Source: Micromonospora echinofusca (lineage in GTDB: Bacteria; Actinomycetota; Actinomycetes; Mycobacteriales; Micromonosporaceae). Taken from it: a stretch of DNA of 64,000 nucleotides. Where the stretch lies: the NCBI RefSeq assembly GCF_900091445.1, contig NZ_LT607733.1:3116501-3180500 (forward strand). Direction: 5' to 3'. The translations under genes and the position numbers were made by a program. Of this stretch, positions 16,343 to 24,690 are shown one piece after another (position 1 is the first letter of the stretch; each line of letters begins with the position of its first letter). The notes under the pieces are model-generated. The model was not told the DNA's origin and did not search any database. It worked only from the letters and a program-made list of their open reading frames with translations.

Positions 16343-17901
16343 GCACCCGCCCCTTCCAGGATCTCGGTGGCCGGATTGAAGTAGCCGGCCTCGTGCGCGG
16401 CCACCCCCGCCAACCCCTTGCCCCGGTCCGCCGGCCGCTTCATGATCCCGAACGTGCCCTCGGCGATCGCCGTCAACAACGACTGCTCACCGATACGCTC
16501 CAACAACTCGACCGCCTCCGAGAGCACCCGGTTGGCCCGCTGCTGGATGAACCCACCCGGCGCCGGCACGAAATCCTCGTGCAACCCACCCGCCGCACCC
16601 AGCACATACCGCACGTTCTGCAACGCGATGTCCCGGTCCGACAACCACGGCGTCACCACCGCCTCGGTCATCATCCCCACCAGCAGGATCCCCTGCCCCG
16701 TCATCGTGCCCACCAGGTTGAAGAACCCGTCCAGCAGATTGCCCCGGAACACGTCACCCGTCATGTGCTTCGTCGGCGGCATCCACTTCAACGGCGCGTC
16801 CGGGAACAACTCCCGCGCCAACAACGCGTGCGCCAACTCCAGCCGGAACGACTCCGGCACATCCGGGTTGATCTCGAACGCGTGCCCCAGACCCAACTGC
16901 CAGTCCGCCAACCCCGCCTCGTGCGCGAAGAACTCGTTGAGCAACTGCGACACCGTCACCGTGTGCGCCTCGTCCACCGCGTCCGCCGTGGTCAGGTAGT
17001 TGTCCTCACCGGTGTTGATGACGATCCCCGCCCGCGCGTGCACCTGCCGCGAGAACCGCTGGTCCACGAACGTACGGATCGGATTGATGTCCCGGAACAG
17101 AATCCCGTACATCGAATCGTTCAACATCATGTCGAGCCGCTCCAGGCCCGCCAACGTCGCCATCTCCGGCATGCACAGACCCGACGCGTAGTTCGTCAAC
17201 CGCACGTAGCGGCCCAACTCCCGCGACGTCTCATCCAACGCCGCCCGCATCAACCGGAAGTTCTCCTGCGTCGCGTACGTGCCCGCGAACCCCTCCCGCG
17301 TCGCACCCTCCGGCACGTAGTCCAACAACGACTGCCCCGTCGACCGGATCACCGCGATGACGTCCGCACCCGCCCGCGCCGCCGCCTGCGCCTGCGGAAT
17401 GTCCTCGTAGATGTCCCCCGTCGCCACGATCAGATAGATCCACGGCCGCTGCTTCGGATCCCCGAACCGCTTCACCAGCCGGTCCCGCTCCGCCCGCCGC
17501 CGGTCGATCGCCCGCACCCCCGCACCGACCGCCCGCCGCGCCGCCCGCCGCGCCGCCGTCGCGGCCTTCCCCGTCGGCACCTCGAACCGCACCGACCCCG
17601 CCGCCGCCTTCTGCGCCAGCAACGTCACGTCACCGAGCTGCTCCCGGGCCAACGCGTCGAACACCGGCAACGCCACCCCGTGCCCCAACCCCACGTCCGC
17701 GACCACCGCGTCCACGAGCCGGTTCACCCACGGAATCCCGTCCGGATCGGCACCGGAAACCCCGGCCAGCCGCAACACCGCCCGCTCCACCGACACCGTC
17801 GTGTGGCTACGCGCCAGATCCACCACCGGCTGACCCGCACGGCGCGCCAACTCCCGCGCCCGCGCCACCAACCGCGGATCCAGATCAAGCTTGCCCGTCA
17901 C
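16339..17901 (-). CDS. kamD: Lysine 5,6-aminomutase, alpha subunit
   Basis: Predicted 520 residues, close to the family size, from GTG 17901 (MTGKLDLDPRLVARARELARRAG), which has GGTGGGGTGA upstream; a longer frame to 17937 gives an unlikely Arg/Trp start. The TIM-barrel core includes VIRSTGQSLLDYVPEG, TYATQENFRLMRAALDE, MMLNDSMYGILFRDINP, GIVINTGEDNYLT and KWMPPTKHMTGD, all typical of KamD. It binds PLP and, with KamE, adenosylcobalamin to convert L-beta-lysine to 3,5-diaminohexanoate. It is second-to-third in the operon, 58 bp after the amidohydrolase and coupled to kamE. Confidence 0.93.
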   Translation of the reverse strand: MTGKLDLDPRLVARARELARRAGQPVVDLARSHTTVSVERAVLRLAGVSGADPDGIPWVNRLVDAVVADVGLGHGVALPVFDALAREQLGDVTLLAQKAAAGSVRFEVPTGKAATAARRAARRAVGAGVRAIDRRRAERDRLVKRFGDPKQRPWIYLIVATGDIYEDIPQAQAAARAGADVIAVIRSTGQSLLDYVPEGATREGFAGTYATQENFRLMRAALDETSRELGRYVRLTNYASGLCMPEMATLAGLERLDMMLNDSMYGILFRDINPIRTFVDQRFSRQVHARAGIVINTGEDNYLTTADAVDEAHTVTVSQLLNEFFAHEAGLADWQLGLGHAFEINPDVPESFRLELAHALLARELFPDAPLKWMPPTKHMTGDVFRGNLLDGFFNLVGTMTGQGILLVGMMTEAVVTPWLSDRDIALQNVRYVLGAAGGLHEDFVPAPGGFIQQRANRVLSEAVELLERIGEQSLLTAIAEGTFGIMKRPADRGKGLAGVAAHEAGYFNPATEILEGAGA

Positions 17902-17959
17902 ACCGTCACCCCACCCTGCCCCGCGACGGCGCCACACGCCGTACCGATGGATCGCTCGC

Positions 17960-19534
17960 TCACGAAGACCCTTCCTCGAAGATCACGTCACCACGCAACA
18001 CCGTGCGCCGACACACCGGCAGCGGCGTCGGATCCTGCGGACCACGCGCCTCCGGATCCGCCGCCAACAACACCGGTAGACCCCGCTCCACCCCCGCCGG
18101 CGTCGACCACACCGCGAACGTCGCCGGCGCCCCCAACGCCAACACACCCTCGTTGTCCAGCCGCACCGCCCGCCACCCACCACGGGTATGCGCCGCGAAC
18201 GCCGCCCGCACACTCATCCGCTGCGCCGGGCTGTGATGCCACACCGCCGCCCGCACCGAACCCCACGGATCCAACGGCGTCACCGGCGAATCCGACCCGA
18301 ACGCCAACGCCACCCCCACCGCGTGCATCGCACCCATCGGATTCGACTCCAACGACCGGTCCAACCCCAGCCGCGACTCGTACATCCGACCCGCACCGCC
18401 CCACAACCGGTCGAACGCCGGCTGCATGCTCGCCACGATCCCGTACTCCACGAACCCCGCGATCAACCGCTTGTTCATGATCTCCGCGTGCTCGATGCGG
18501 TGCCGCGCCGCCCGCACCCGGTCCGTGCCCAGCTTCTCCGCCGCCCCCGCGAACCCCTCCAACACCGTCGAGATCGCCGCGTCACCGATCGCGTGGAAAC
18601 CACCCTGCACACCGTGCGCCGCACAGTCCAACAGATGATCCCGCACCTGCTCCGCACTCAGATAACCGTGACCACACCCACCGTCACCGTCCAGGTAGTC
18701 CCGCGACACGTGCGCCGTACGCGACCCCAACGCCCCGTCGGCGAACAGATCACCACCCGCACCCACCGCACCCAACTCCCGGGCCCGCGCCGCACCACCC
18801 AGCTCACCCCAGTACCCGTACACCTCCGCCACGCCGTCACCCGACAACGCCAACAGACCCGTGAAGTCCTCCTCGTCGGAGATCTCCGGACCACCGCACT
18901 CGTGCACCGCCGCGACACCCAACGACGCCGCGTGCCCCAACGCCGCCCGCTGCGCCGCCACCCGCTGCGCCCGCGTCACCGACGCGAACGCCGCCGCCCG
19001 CACCACGTGGTGCGCGTCGCGCCGCAACCACCCCGACGCGTCGTACCCCACCGCAAACACCACCTGCGGACACGCCGCCAGCAACGCCTCCGACACCAAC
19101 GCCGAATGGATCGACGCCTGCGACAGATAGACCCGCCGCCCCCCGGCCGCCCGGTCCACCATCGCCGCGTCCGGCAGCTCCGGCACCGGCCAACTCGACT
19201 CGTCCCAGCCGTGCCCCAGCACCACCGCGTCCGACGGCAATCCCGCCGCGAACCCCGCCACCGCGTCCAACAGCTCCGCCGCCGAACGCACCCCCGATAG
19301 GTCCAGCCCCGACAACGCCAACCCCGTGTCCGTGGCGTGCACGTGCGCGTCCACGAACGCCGGCGTCACCAACGCCCCGTCCAGATCCACCACCCGGTCG
19401 GCGGACGGCGCGTCCGCGTCCACCCCCAGCCAGGAGATCCTGCCGTCGGACACCAGCAGAGCCGTCGCGCTCGGATCGGCCGGGCAGTGCAGCGTCCCGC
19501 CGCGGTACAGAGTCGAGGGGTTCGTCATGACCAT
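17960..19534 (-). CDS. YtcJ-like metal-dependent amidohydrolase
   Basis: About 524 residues from ATG 19534 (or 522 from ATG 19528). The amidohydrolase metal motif is VDAHVHATD near residue 62. Later ligands are suggested by GGFHAIGDAA, ARHRIEHAEI and FGSDSPVTPLDPW. YtcJ-family enzymes hydrolyse N-acyl, amide or cyclic C-N bonds; few have known substrates. The start overlaps the kdd stop by one base (TGATG), so it is co-translated with the lysine pathway genes. That makes an N-acyl-amino acid or lactam deacylation feeding or protecting this pathway conceivable, but this is inference only. Confidence 0.85.
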   Translation of the reverse strand: MVMTNPSTLYRGGTLHCPADPSATALLVSDGRISWLGVDADAPSADRVVDLDGALVTPAFVDAHVHATDTGLALSGLDLSGVRSAAELLDAVAGFAAGLPSDAVVLGHGWDESSWPVPELPDAAMVDRAAGGRRVYLSQASIHSALVSEALLAACPQVVFAVGYDASGWLRRDAHHVVRAAAFASVTRAQRVAAQRAALGHAASLGVAAVHECGGPEISDEEDFTGLLALSGDGVAEVYGYWGELGGAARARELGAVGAGGDLFADGALGSRTAHVSRDYLDGDGGCGHGYLSAEQVRDHLLDCAAHGVQGGFHAIGDAAISTVLEGFAGAAEKLGTDRVRAARHRIEHAEIMNKRLIAGFVEYGIVASMQPAFDRLWGGAGRMYESRLGLDRSLESNPMGAMHAVGVALAFGSDSPVTPLDPWGSVRAAVWHHSPAQRMSVRAAFAAHTRGGWRAVRLDNEGVLALGAPATFAVWSTPAGVERGLPVLLAADPEARGPQDPTPLPVCRRTVLRGDVIFEEGSS

Positions 19535-20595
19535 CAGTCTGCCGCGAGTCGCGCCTCGAACAACGCCCGCACCCCCGGCTCCGACCGCAGCAGACCGAGC
19601 GCGAACTCCGCGTGCCCCGGCACGTAACCGTTGCCGACCAGCATCGTCACGTCCGCCGCCAGGCCCTCCGCCCCCAACGCCGCCGCCGCGAAACTCGTCG
19701 CCATCGAGAAGAACACCACCGTGCCGCCGTCCGCCGTCGCCAGCACCGCCCCGTGCTCACAGCCCGGCACGTCCACGCACACCACCGTCACGTCCGCCGG
19801 CGCCTCCAACGCCGTCGTCACCGCCGTCGACAGCGCCACCGGATCCCGGGCGTCGGCCAACGCCACCGCGTCCGCCAGCCCCACCGCCGTCAGCGCGTCC
19901 CGCTCCGCCACCACCGGCACCACCCCGACCGTACGGGCGGCACCCGCCCGCCGCGCCGCCGCCAGCGACAGCGACCCGCTCTTGCCCGCGCCACCGATCA
20001 CCGCCACCCGCACCGGCGTCGGGTCCCCCGCCCGCTCCCGCTCCACCACGTACCGCGACACCACCCGCGCCGTCAGCGCCGGAGCCCCGCACACGTCCAG
20101 CACCGCCAGGGACAGCTGCGGGTCCAGGTCCGCCGGCAGCACCGCCGCGATCGACCGGGCGAACAGGATCGCGTACCCGTCGCACGGCACCTGCTCGCTG
20201 CGCCCGTCCCAGCGGGCCAACCCGTCGAGGATCGTCAGCGGCGTCAACGTCAGCGACACCAGGGTCGCCACCCGCTGCCCCACCCGCAGCCCCAGCGGGG
20301 AACGCCGCCCCGCCTCCTCCACCGTGCCGATCAGCATCCCGCCCGACCCCGTCACCGGGTTCTGCATCTTGCCCCGCGCGGACACGATCTCAAGCACCTC
20401 GGCGCGCACCGCGTCGCCGTCCCCGCCGTGCTTCTCCCACAACTGCCGGAAGCTCGCCGCGTCCAGGTTCAACCGCTCCACCCGGATCCGCACCTCGTTC
20501 GGCGCGATCTCCGGACTCGCGTCCAGCCGCCACGCGGCCTGCGGCAGCACCCCCGCCGGTTCGACAACGCGGTGCAGACCCACCGGTGACGTCAC
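19534..20595 (-). CDS. kdd: 3,5-diaminohexanoate dehydrogenase
   Basis: 353 residues, near the family size. It has EIAPNEVRIRVERLNLDAASFRQL, QNPVTGSGGMLIGTVEE and a central nucleotide-binding region with RVAVIGGAGKSGSLSLAAARRAGA, the distinctive Kdd Rossmann motif. Kdd oxidises L-erythro-3,5-diaminohexanoate to 3-keto-5-aminohexanoate using NAD+ or NADP+. GTG at 20595 is the first start of the minus-strand operon and faces kamA across 144 bp. It precedes the amidohydrolase, where a kce cleavage gene would be expected in anaerobes. Confidence 0.9.
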   Translation of the reverse strand: MTSPVGLHRVVEPAGVLPQAAWRLDASPEIAPNEVRIRVERLNLDAASFRQLWEKHGGDGDAVRAEVLEIVSARGKMQNPVTGSGGMLIGTVEEAGRRSPLGLRVGQRVATLVSLTLTPLTILDGLARWDGRSEQVPCDGYAILFARSIAAVLPADLDPQLSLAVLDVCGAPALTARVVSRYVVERERAGDPTPVRVAVIGGAGKSGSLSLAAARRAGAARTVGVVPVVAERDALTAVGLADAVALADARDPVALSTAVTTALEAPADVTVVCVDVPGCEHGAVLATADGGTVVFFSMATSFAAAALGAEGLAADVTMLVGNGYVPGHAEFALGLLRSEPGVRALFEARLAAD

Positions 20596-20739
20596 GCCGA
20601 CCTCCCCCTGTCACGCCGCTCGAAGCCCCGGCCAGGGCTCGCGTAGCGGGAAAACTTCCGGCAGACTAATTTCTTCACCGAATATTTTCCAGTAGCCTTC
20701 GGGATCGCTGATCAACCCGCACCACATCGAGGAGGGGCC
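20596..20739. promoter_or_regulatory. Divergent control region between kdd and kamA
   Basis: This 144-bp gap must carry both promoters. It contains an AT-rich stretch unusual for the window at 20667-20692 (CTAATTTCTTCACC then GAATATTTTCC). GGAAAA at 20649-20654 and TTTTCC at 20685-20690 form a widely spaced inverted repeat. CCGAATATTTTCCAG loosely resembles the Lrp site pattern YAGHAWATTWTDCTR, and an AsnC/Lrp gene lies 2.2 kb away. GGAGGGG precedes the kamA GTG. The regulator is not proven. Confidence 0.5.
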
Positions 20740-22146
20740 GTGACCCAGACCCAACCGGTGGAGACCCTGCCCCCGCCCCACCCCGCGCCGGTCGCGGTAC
20801 CCACCGCCGGACAGCCCTACGAATACCGCCGCGCGCCCCTCGTCGAGCCCGACTGGACCCGCTTCCCCGGCTGGCGCCACATCACCCGCGAGCAGTGGGA
20901 GAACGCACAGTGGCAGCGCGTCAACTGCGTCAAGAACATCAAGCAGCTGCGCACCGTCCTCGGCGACACGGTCGACGAGACCTTCTACGCCGACCTCGAG
21001 GCCGACCAGAAGGCCCTGGCCACCATGTCCATGCTGGTGCCGCCACAGATGATCAACACGATGGTGCCGTTCGCGCCGATGACCACCGAGGCGTTCCTCG
21101 CCGACCCCATCCGGCGCTACATGATCCCCGTCGCCTCCGACCGGCGCACCGACTGGCCCTCCCACCCGTACGCCAGCCGCGACTCCCTGCACGAACACGA
21201 CATGTGGGTCGCCGAGGGCCTCACCCACCGCTACCCCACCAAGGTCCTCGCCGAGCTGCTCTCCACCTGCCCCCAGTACTGCGGGCACTGCACCCGCATG
21301 GACCTCGTGGGCAACTCCACCCCCGCCGTCGACAAGCTCAAGCTGACCCTCAAGCCCGTCGACCGCTACGACGCCCACATCGGCTACCTCAAGGCCCACC
21401 CCGGCGTCCGTGACGTCGTCGTCTCCGGTGGCGACGTCGCCAACGTGCCGTGGAAGAACCTCGAGTCCTACCTGATGCGGCTGCTGGAGATCGAAACCAT
21501 CCGCGACATCCGGCTCGCCACCAAGGCCCTCATGGGCCTGCCCCAGCACTGGCTCCAGCCCGACGTCGTCGAGGGCCTCGAACGCGTCGCCCGCACCGCC
21601 GCCCGCCGAGGCGTCAACCTCGCCATCCACACCCACGTCAACCACGCCCAGTCGCTCACCCCGCTGGTCGCCAGGGCCGCCCAGACCGCCCTCGACGTGG
21701 GCGTACGCGACGTACGCAACCAGGGCGTGCTCATGCGCGGCGTCAACGCCACCGCCCCCGACCTGCTCGACCTCTGCTTCGCCCTCCAGGGCGAGGCGGG
21801 CATCCTGCCGTACTACTTCTACATGTGCGACATGATCCCCAACGCCGAGCACTGGCGGGTGCCGGTCTGGCACGCCCAGCAGCTCCAGCACGACATCATG
21901 GGCTACCTGCCCGGCTACGCCACGCCGCGCATCGTCTGCGACGTCCCCTTCGTCGGCAAGCGCTGGGTGCACATGCTCACCGAGTACGACCGCGACCGCG
22001 GCATCTCGTACTGGACGAAGAACTACCGCACCTCCATCGAGTCCGCCGACGCCGAGGCGCTCAACAAGCGCCACGCCTACTACGACCCGATCGACACCCT
22101 GCCCGAGACCGGGCAGCAGTGGTGGGCCGAGCACCGCAACGACTGA
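20740..22146 (+). CDS. kamA: Lysine 2,3-aminomutase family radical SAM enzyme
   Basis: 468 residues, GTG start behind GAGGAGGGG. The [4Fe-4S]/SAM motif CPQYCGHC places cysteines at 177, 181 and 184. VVSGGDVA follows, and two carboxylates that bind the lysine side-chain amine in characterised enzymes are likely in FYMCDMIP and RIVCDVPF. The family moves the alpha-amino group of L-lysine to C3 with SAM and PLP. Details differ from classical clostridial KamA (CTRMDLVG in place of CTRRRFAG), so it is a divergent branch. Divergent pairing with the kdd-kamDE operon supports beta-lysine as product. Confidence 0.88.
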   Translation: MTQTQPVETLPPPHPAPVAVPTAGQPYEYRRAPLVEPDWTRFPGWRHITREQWENAQWQRVNCVKNIKQLRTVLGDTVDETFYADLEADQKALATMSMLVPPQMINTMVPFAPMTTEAFLADPIRRYMIPVASDRRTDWPSHPYASRDSLHEHDMWVAEGLTHRYPTKVLAELLSTCPQYCGHCTRMDLVGNSTPAVDKLKLTLKPVDRYDAHIGYLKAHPGVRDVVVSGGDVANVPWKNLESYLMRLLEIETIRDIRLATKALMGLPQHWLQPDVVEGLERVARTAARRGVNLAIHTHVNHAQSLTPLVARAAQTALDVGVRDVRNQGVLMRGVNATAPDLLDLCFALQGEAGILPYYFYMCDMIPNAEHWRVPVWHAQQLQHDIMGYLPGYATPRIVCDVPFVGKRWVHMLTEYDRDRGISYWTKNYRTSIESADAEALNKRHAYYDPIDTLPETGQQWWAEHRND

Positions 22147-22161
22147 CCCCGCTCGCGACAC

Positions 22162-22199
22162 CGTCACCCCCGGCGCCGACCACCGGCCCGGGGGTGACG
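22162..22199 (+). terminator. Hairpin downstream of kamA
   Basis: CGTCACCCCCGG (22162-22173) pairs perfectly with CCGGGGGTGACG (22188-22199); a smaller GCCG/CGGC stem sits in the loop. It begins 15 nt after the kamA stop. The following 200 bp to the next start hold no gene that I can support. Confidence 0.7.
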
Positions 22200-22407
22200 C
22201 GTTTCCGGGTCCCCCGGGCCCACCACTCCCCTGGTGGTACACCGGCCCGCTGGCACGCCACGTCCGGCCCGCCTGGACTCCCTCCTCGGTGTCGTCTGTC
22301 TTCGTTGATCCGCCCCTCTGCTGTCTGTGCGGTGGCTCGCACACCCGCTAAGGCATCCTAGGACACTAGGTGAAGGATGGGAGCCGGTCGTCTGGTTGAC
22401 TGGACGG

Positions 22408-23019
22408 ATGGGAGAGCTTCTGCTGATCCGGCACGGCGAGACCACCTGGAGCGCCAGCCGGAGGCACACCTCGTACACCGACCTCCCTCTCACCCCCGAC
22501 GGCGAGCGGCAGGCCCGCATCCTCGGCCGGTTCCTCGCCGGCCGACGCTTCGCCGCGGTCCTCACCAGTCCCCGCGCCCGGGCGCTGCACACCGCGCGGC
22601 TGGCCGGCCTCACCGTCACCGGCACCCTCGACGACCTGGCCGAATGGAACTACGGCGAGTACGAGGGGCGGACCACCGCCGACATCAGCGACGACCACCC
22701 GAACTGGTCCATCTGGACCGACGGCTGCCCCGGCGGGGAGTCCCCCAACCAGGTCGGCGAACGCCTCGACCGGGTGCTCGCCCGGGTCCACCCACTGCTC
22801 GACCGGGGCACCGTCGCCCTCGTCGGGCACGCCCACAGCCTGCGCGTGCTCGGCGCCCGCTGGGTCGGCCTGCCGCCCTCGGCCGGCGGGCTGCTGCGGC
22901 TGGACACCGCCACCGTCAGCGTGCTCGGCCACGAGCACGGCCGACGGGTCATCCTGCGGTGGAACCAGCCGGTTCCCCCGACGCCCGGGAACGCACCCGA
23001 ACGTGGGACTCGGCACTGA
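22408..23019 (+). CDS. Histidine phosphatase family protein
   Basis: Predicted 203 residues from ATG 22408. LLLIRHGETTWS at residues 4-15 carries the catalytic histidine of the phosphoglycerate-mutase-like (GpmB/CobC) superfamily. VLTSPRARALHTARLAG holds the second arginine pair, EWNYGEYEG the proton-donor acid and VGHAHSLRVLGARW the second histidine. It dephosphorylates small phosphate esters; the substrate is not evident. The 3' end overlaps the convergent AsnC gene by 71 bp, with no terminator space between them. Confidence 0.88.
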   Translation: MGELLLIRHGETTWSASRRHTSYTDLPLTPDGERQARILGRFLAGRRFAAVLTSPRARALHTARLAGLTVTGTLDDLAEWNYGEYEGRTTADISDDHPNWSIWTDGCPGGESPNQVGERLDRVLARVHPLLDRGTVALVGHAHSLRVLGARWVGLPPSAGGLLRLDTATVSVLGHEHGRRVILRWNQPVPPTPGNAPERGTRH

Positions 23020-23455
23020 TCTTCGGCGGCCGGTTCTCGTACGGCGTCGACAGCACCACCGTCGTACGGGTGGTGACGTTCGCCGCCGTACGGATCTCCT
23101 GGAGCAGCCGCTCCAGGTCCGCCGGGCTGGCCACCCGCACCAGCAGGAGGTAGAAGTCCTCCCCCGCCACCGAGTAGCACGAGTCGATCTCCGGCAGGTG
23201 GGCCAGCCGCTCCGGCGCGTCGTCGGGCTGCGACGGGTCGAACGGTCGGATCGCCACGAACGCGGTAAGCGGCAGCTCCAAGGCCTCGAAGGAGACGCGG
23301 GCGGCGTACCCCTTGATGACGCCGCGCTGCTCCAGGCGGCGCACCCGCTGGTGCACGGCGGAGACCGACAGGCCCACCCGCTCCGCCAGATCGGTGTACG
23401 ACAGCCGACCGTCAGCGGTCAGCGCGGCGATGATGGCGCGGTCGATCTCCTCCAC
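22949..23455 (-). CDS. Lrp/AsnC family transcriptional regulator
   Basis: Predicted 168 residues from GTG 23455, 7 nt after TAGGTT; a TTG at 23464 would add three residues. The helix-turn-helix is LTADGRLSYTDLAERVGLSVSAVHQRVRRLEQRGVI, followed by the RAM ligand domain (LTAFVAIRPF, then IDSCYSVAGEDFYLLLVRVAS with the G-D/E-Y/F-D-like motif). Such proteins sense amino acids and regulate their metabolism. It lies 2.2 kb from the lysine aminomutase control region, which has an AT-rich, Lrp-site-like stretch, so it is a candidate regulator. The C-terminal tail runs 71 bp into the opposite phosphatase gene. Confidence 0.88.
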   Translation of the reverse strand: MEEIDRAIIAALTADGRLSYTDLAERVGLSVSAVHQRVRRLEQRGVIKGYAARVSFEALELPLTAFVAIRPFDPSQPDDAPERLAHLPEIDSCYSVAGEDFYLLLVRVASPADLERLLQEIRTAANVTTRTTVVLSTPYENRPPKISAESHVRVRSRASGEPAGSTAG

Positions 23456-23547
23456 GGCGTGCAACCTACCGGGAAAACCGCGCCACGGCGACGACGCGGC
23501 CCGCCGGCGCGACGCGGCACACGCGCCGGCCGGCGGGACGACGCCCG

Positions 23548-24690
23548 TCAGCCCTTCGCCAGCGCCCGGGAGATGACCAGCCGCTGGATCTGGTTGGTGC
23601 CCTCCACGATCTGGAGCACCTTGGCCTCGCGCATGTAGCGCTCCACCGGGTGGTCGGCCACGTAGCCGGCCCCGCCCAGCACCTGCACCGCGTCGGTGGT
23701 CACCCGCATCGCCACGTCGGTGGCGAAAAGCTTCGCCTTCGCCGCCTCGATCGAGTACGGCCGGCCAGCGTCACGCAGCCGGGCCGCGGCCAGCGTCAAC
23801 GCCCGGGCCGCGGAGATCTGGGTCGCCAGGTCGGCGAGGGTGAACCCCAGCCCCTGGAAGTCGATGATCGCCTTGCCGAACTGCTGGCGTTCCCGGGCGT
23901 AGCCGACCGCGTAGTCCAGCGCCGCCTGGGCCAGCCCCACCGCGCAGGCGGCGATGCCGAGGCGCCCCGAGTCGAGCGCGGACATCGCGATGGTGAAGCC
24001 CGCCCCCTCCCCGCCGATCAGCCGCTCGGCCGGCACCCGGGCCGAGTCGAAGGCGATCTGCGCCACCGGGGAGGCGCGCAGCCCCATCGTGCGCTCGGCC
24101 GCCTGCGGCGCGATGCCCGGCGTGTCGCGGTCGGCCAGCAGGCAGGAGATGCCCTTCGGGCCGGGCCCGCCGGTACGGCAGAAGATGTTGTAGAAGTCCG
24201 CCACCTGGGCGTGGGTGATCCACGCCTTGGTGCCGTCGACCAGGTAGGCGTCGCCGTCGCGTACCGCCCTCGTCGTCAGCGCGGCGGCGTCCGAGCCGCC
24301 CTGCGGCTCCGACAGGCAGTACGCCCCGAGCAGCTCCCCGCCGACCATGGCGGGCAGCAGCTTGCGCTGCTCGTCGGTGCCGAACTGCGCCAGGGGGTAG
24401 CAGGACAGCGTGTGCACGCTGACCGCCTCGGCGACCGCGAGCCAGCGGCTGGCCAGGATCTCCAGCACCTGGAGGTACACCTCGTAGGGCTGGGCGGCGC
24501 CGCCGTGCTCCTCGGCGTACGGCAGGCCGAGCAGGCCGGCCCGCCCGAGGGTGCGCAGCACCTCGCGGGGGAACTCCGCGCGTTCCTCGAACCCGGCGGC
24601 CCGTGGCGCCAACTCCCGGTCGGCGAGTTCGGTGGCGAGGTCGAGCAGGTCGTGGGCCTCGTCGGTGGGGAGGATCCGGTCGACAGTCAT
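23548..24690 (-). CDS. Acyl-CoA dehydrogenase
   Basis: Predicted 380 residues from ATG 24690, overlapping the stop of the M24 peptidase (ATGA). FAD contacts are in YCLSEPQGGSDAA and KAWITHAQVADFYNI; KGISCLLADRDTPGI and MGLRASPVAQIAFD form the beta domain; RQQFGKAIIDFQGLGFTLADLA and VQVLGGAGYVADHPVERYMREAKVLQIVEGTNQIQ are the C-terminal helices with the likely catalytic glutamate in VEGTNQ. It desaturates an acyl-CoA and passes electrons to ETF. Chain specificity cannot be told. It could in principle handle C4 acyl-CoA arising from the lysine route (speculative). Confidence 0.92.
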   Translation of the reverse strand: MTVDRILPTDEAHDLLDLATELADRELAPRAAGFEERAEFPREVLRTLGRAGLLGLPYAEEHGGAAQPYEVYLQVLEILASRWLAVAEAVSVHTLSCYPLAQFGTDEQRKLLPAMVGGELLGAYCLSEPQGGSDAAALTTRAVRDGDAYLVDGTKAWITHAQVADFYNIFCRTGGPGPKGISCLLADRDTPGIAPQAAERTMGLRASPVAQIAFDSARVPAERLIGGEGAGFTIAMSALDSGRLGIAACAVGLAQAALDYAVGYARERQQFGKAIIDFQGLGFTLADLATQISAARALTLAAARLRDAGRPYSIEAAKAKLFATDVAMRVTTDAVQVLGGAGYVADHPVERYMREAKVLQIVEGTNQIQRLVISRALAKG

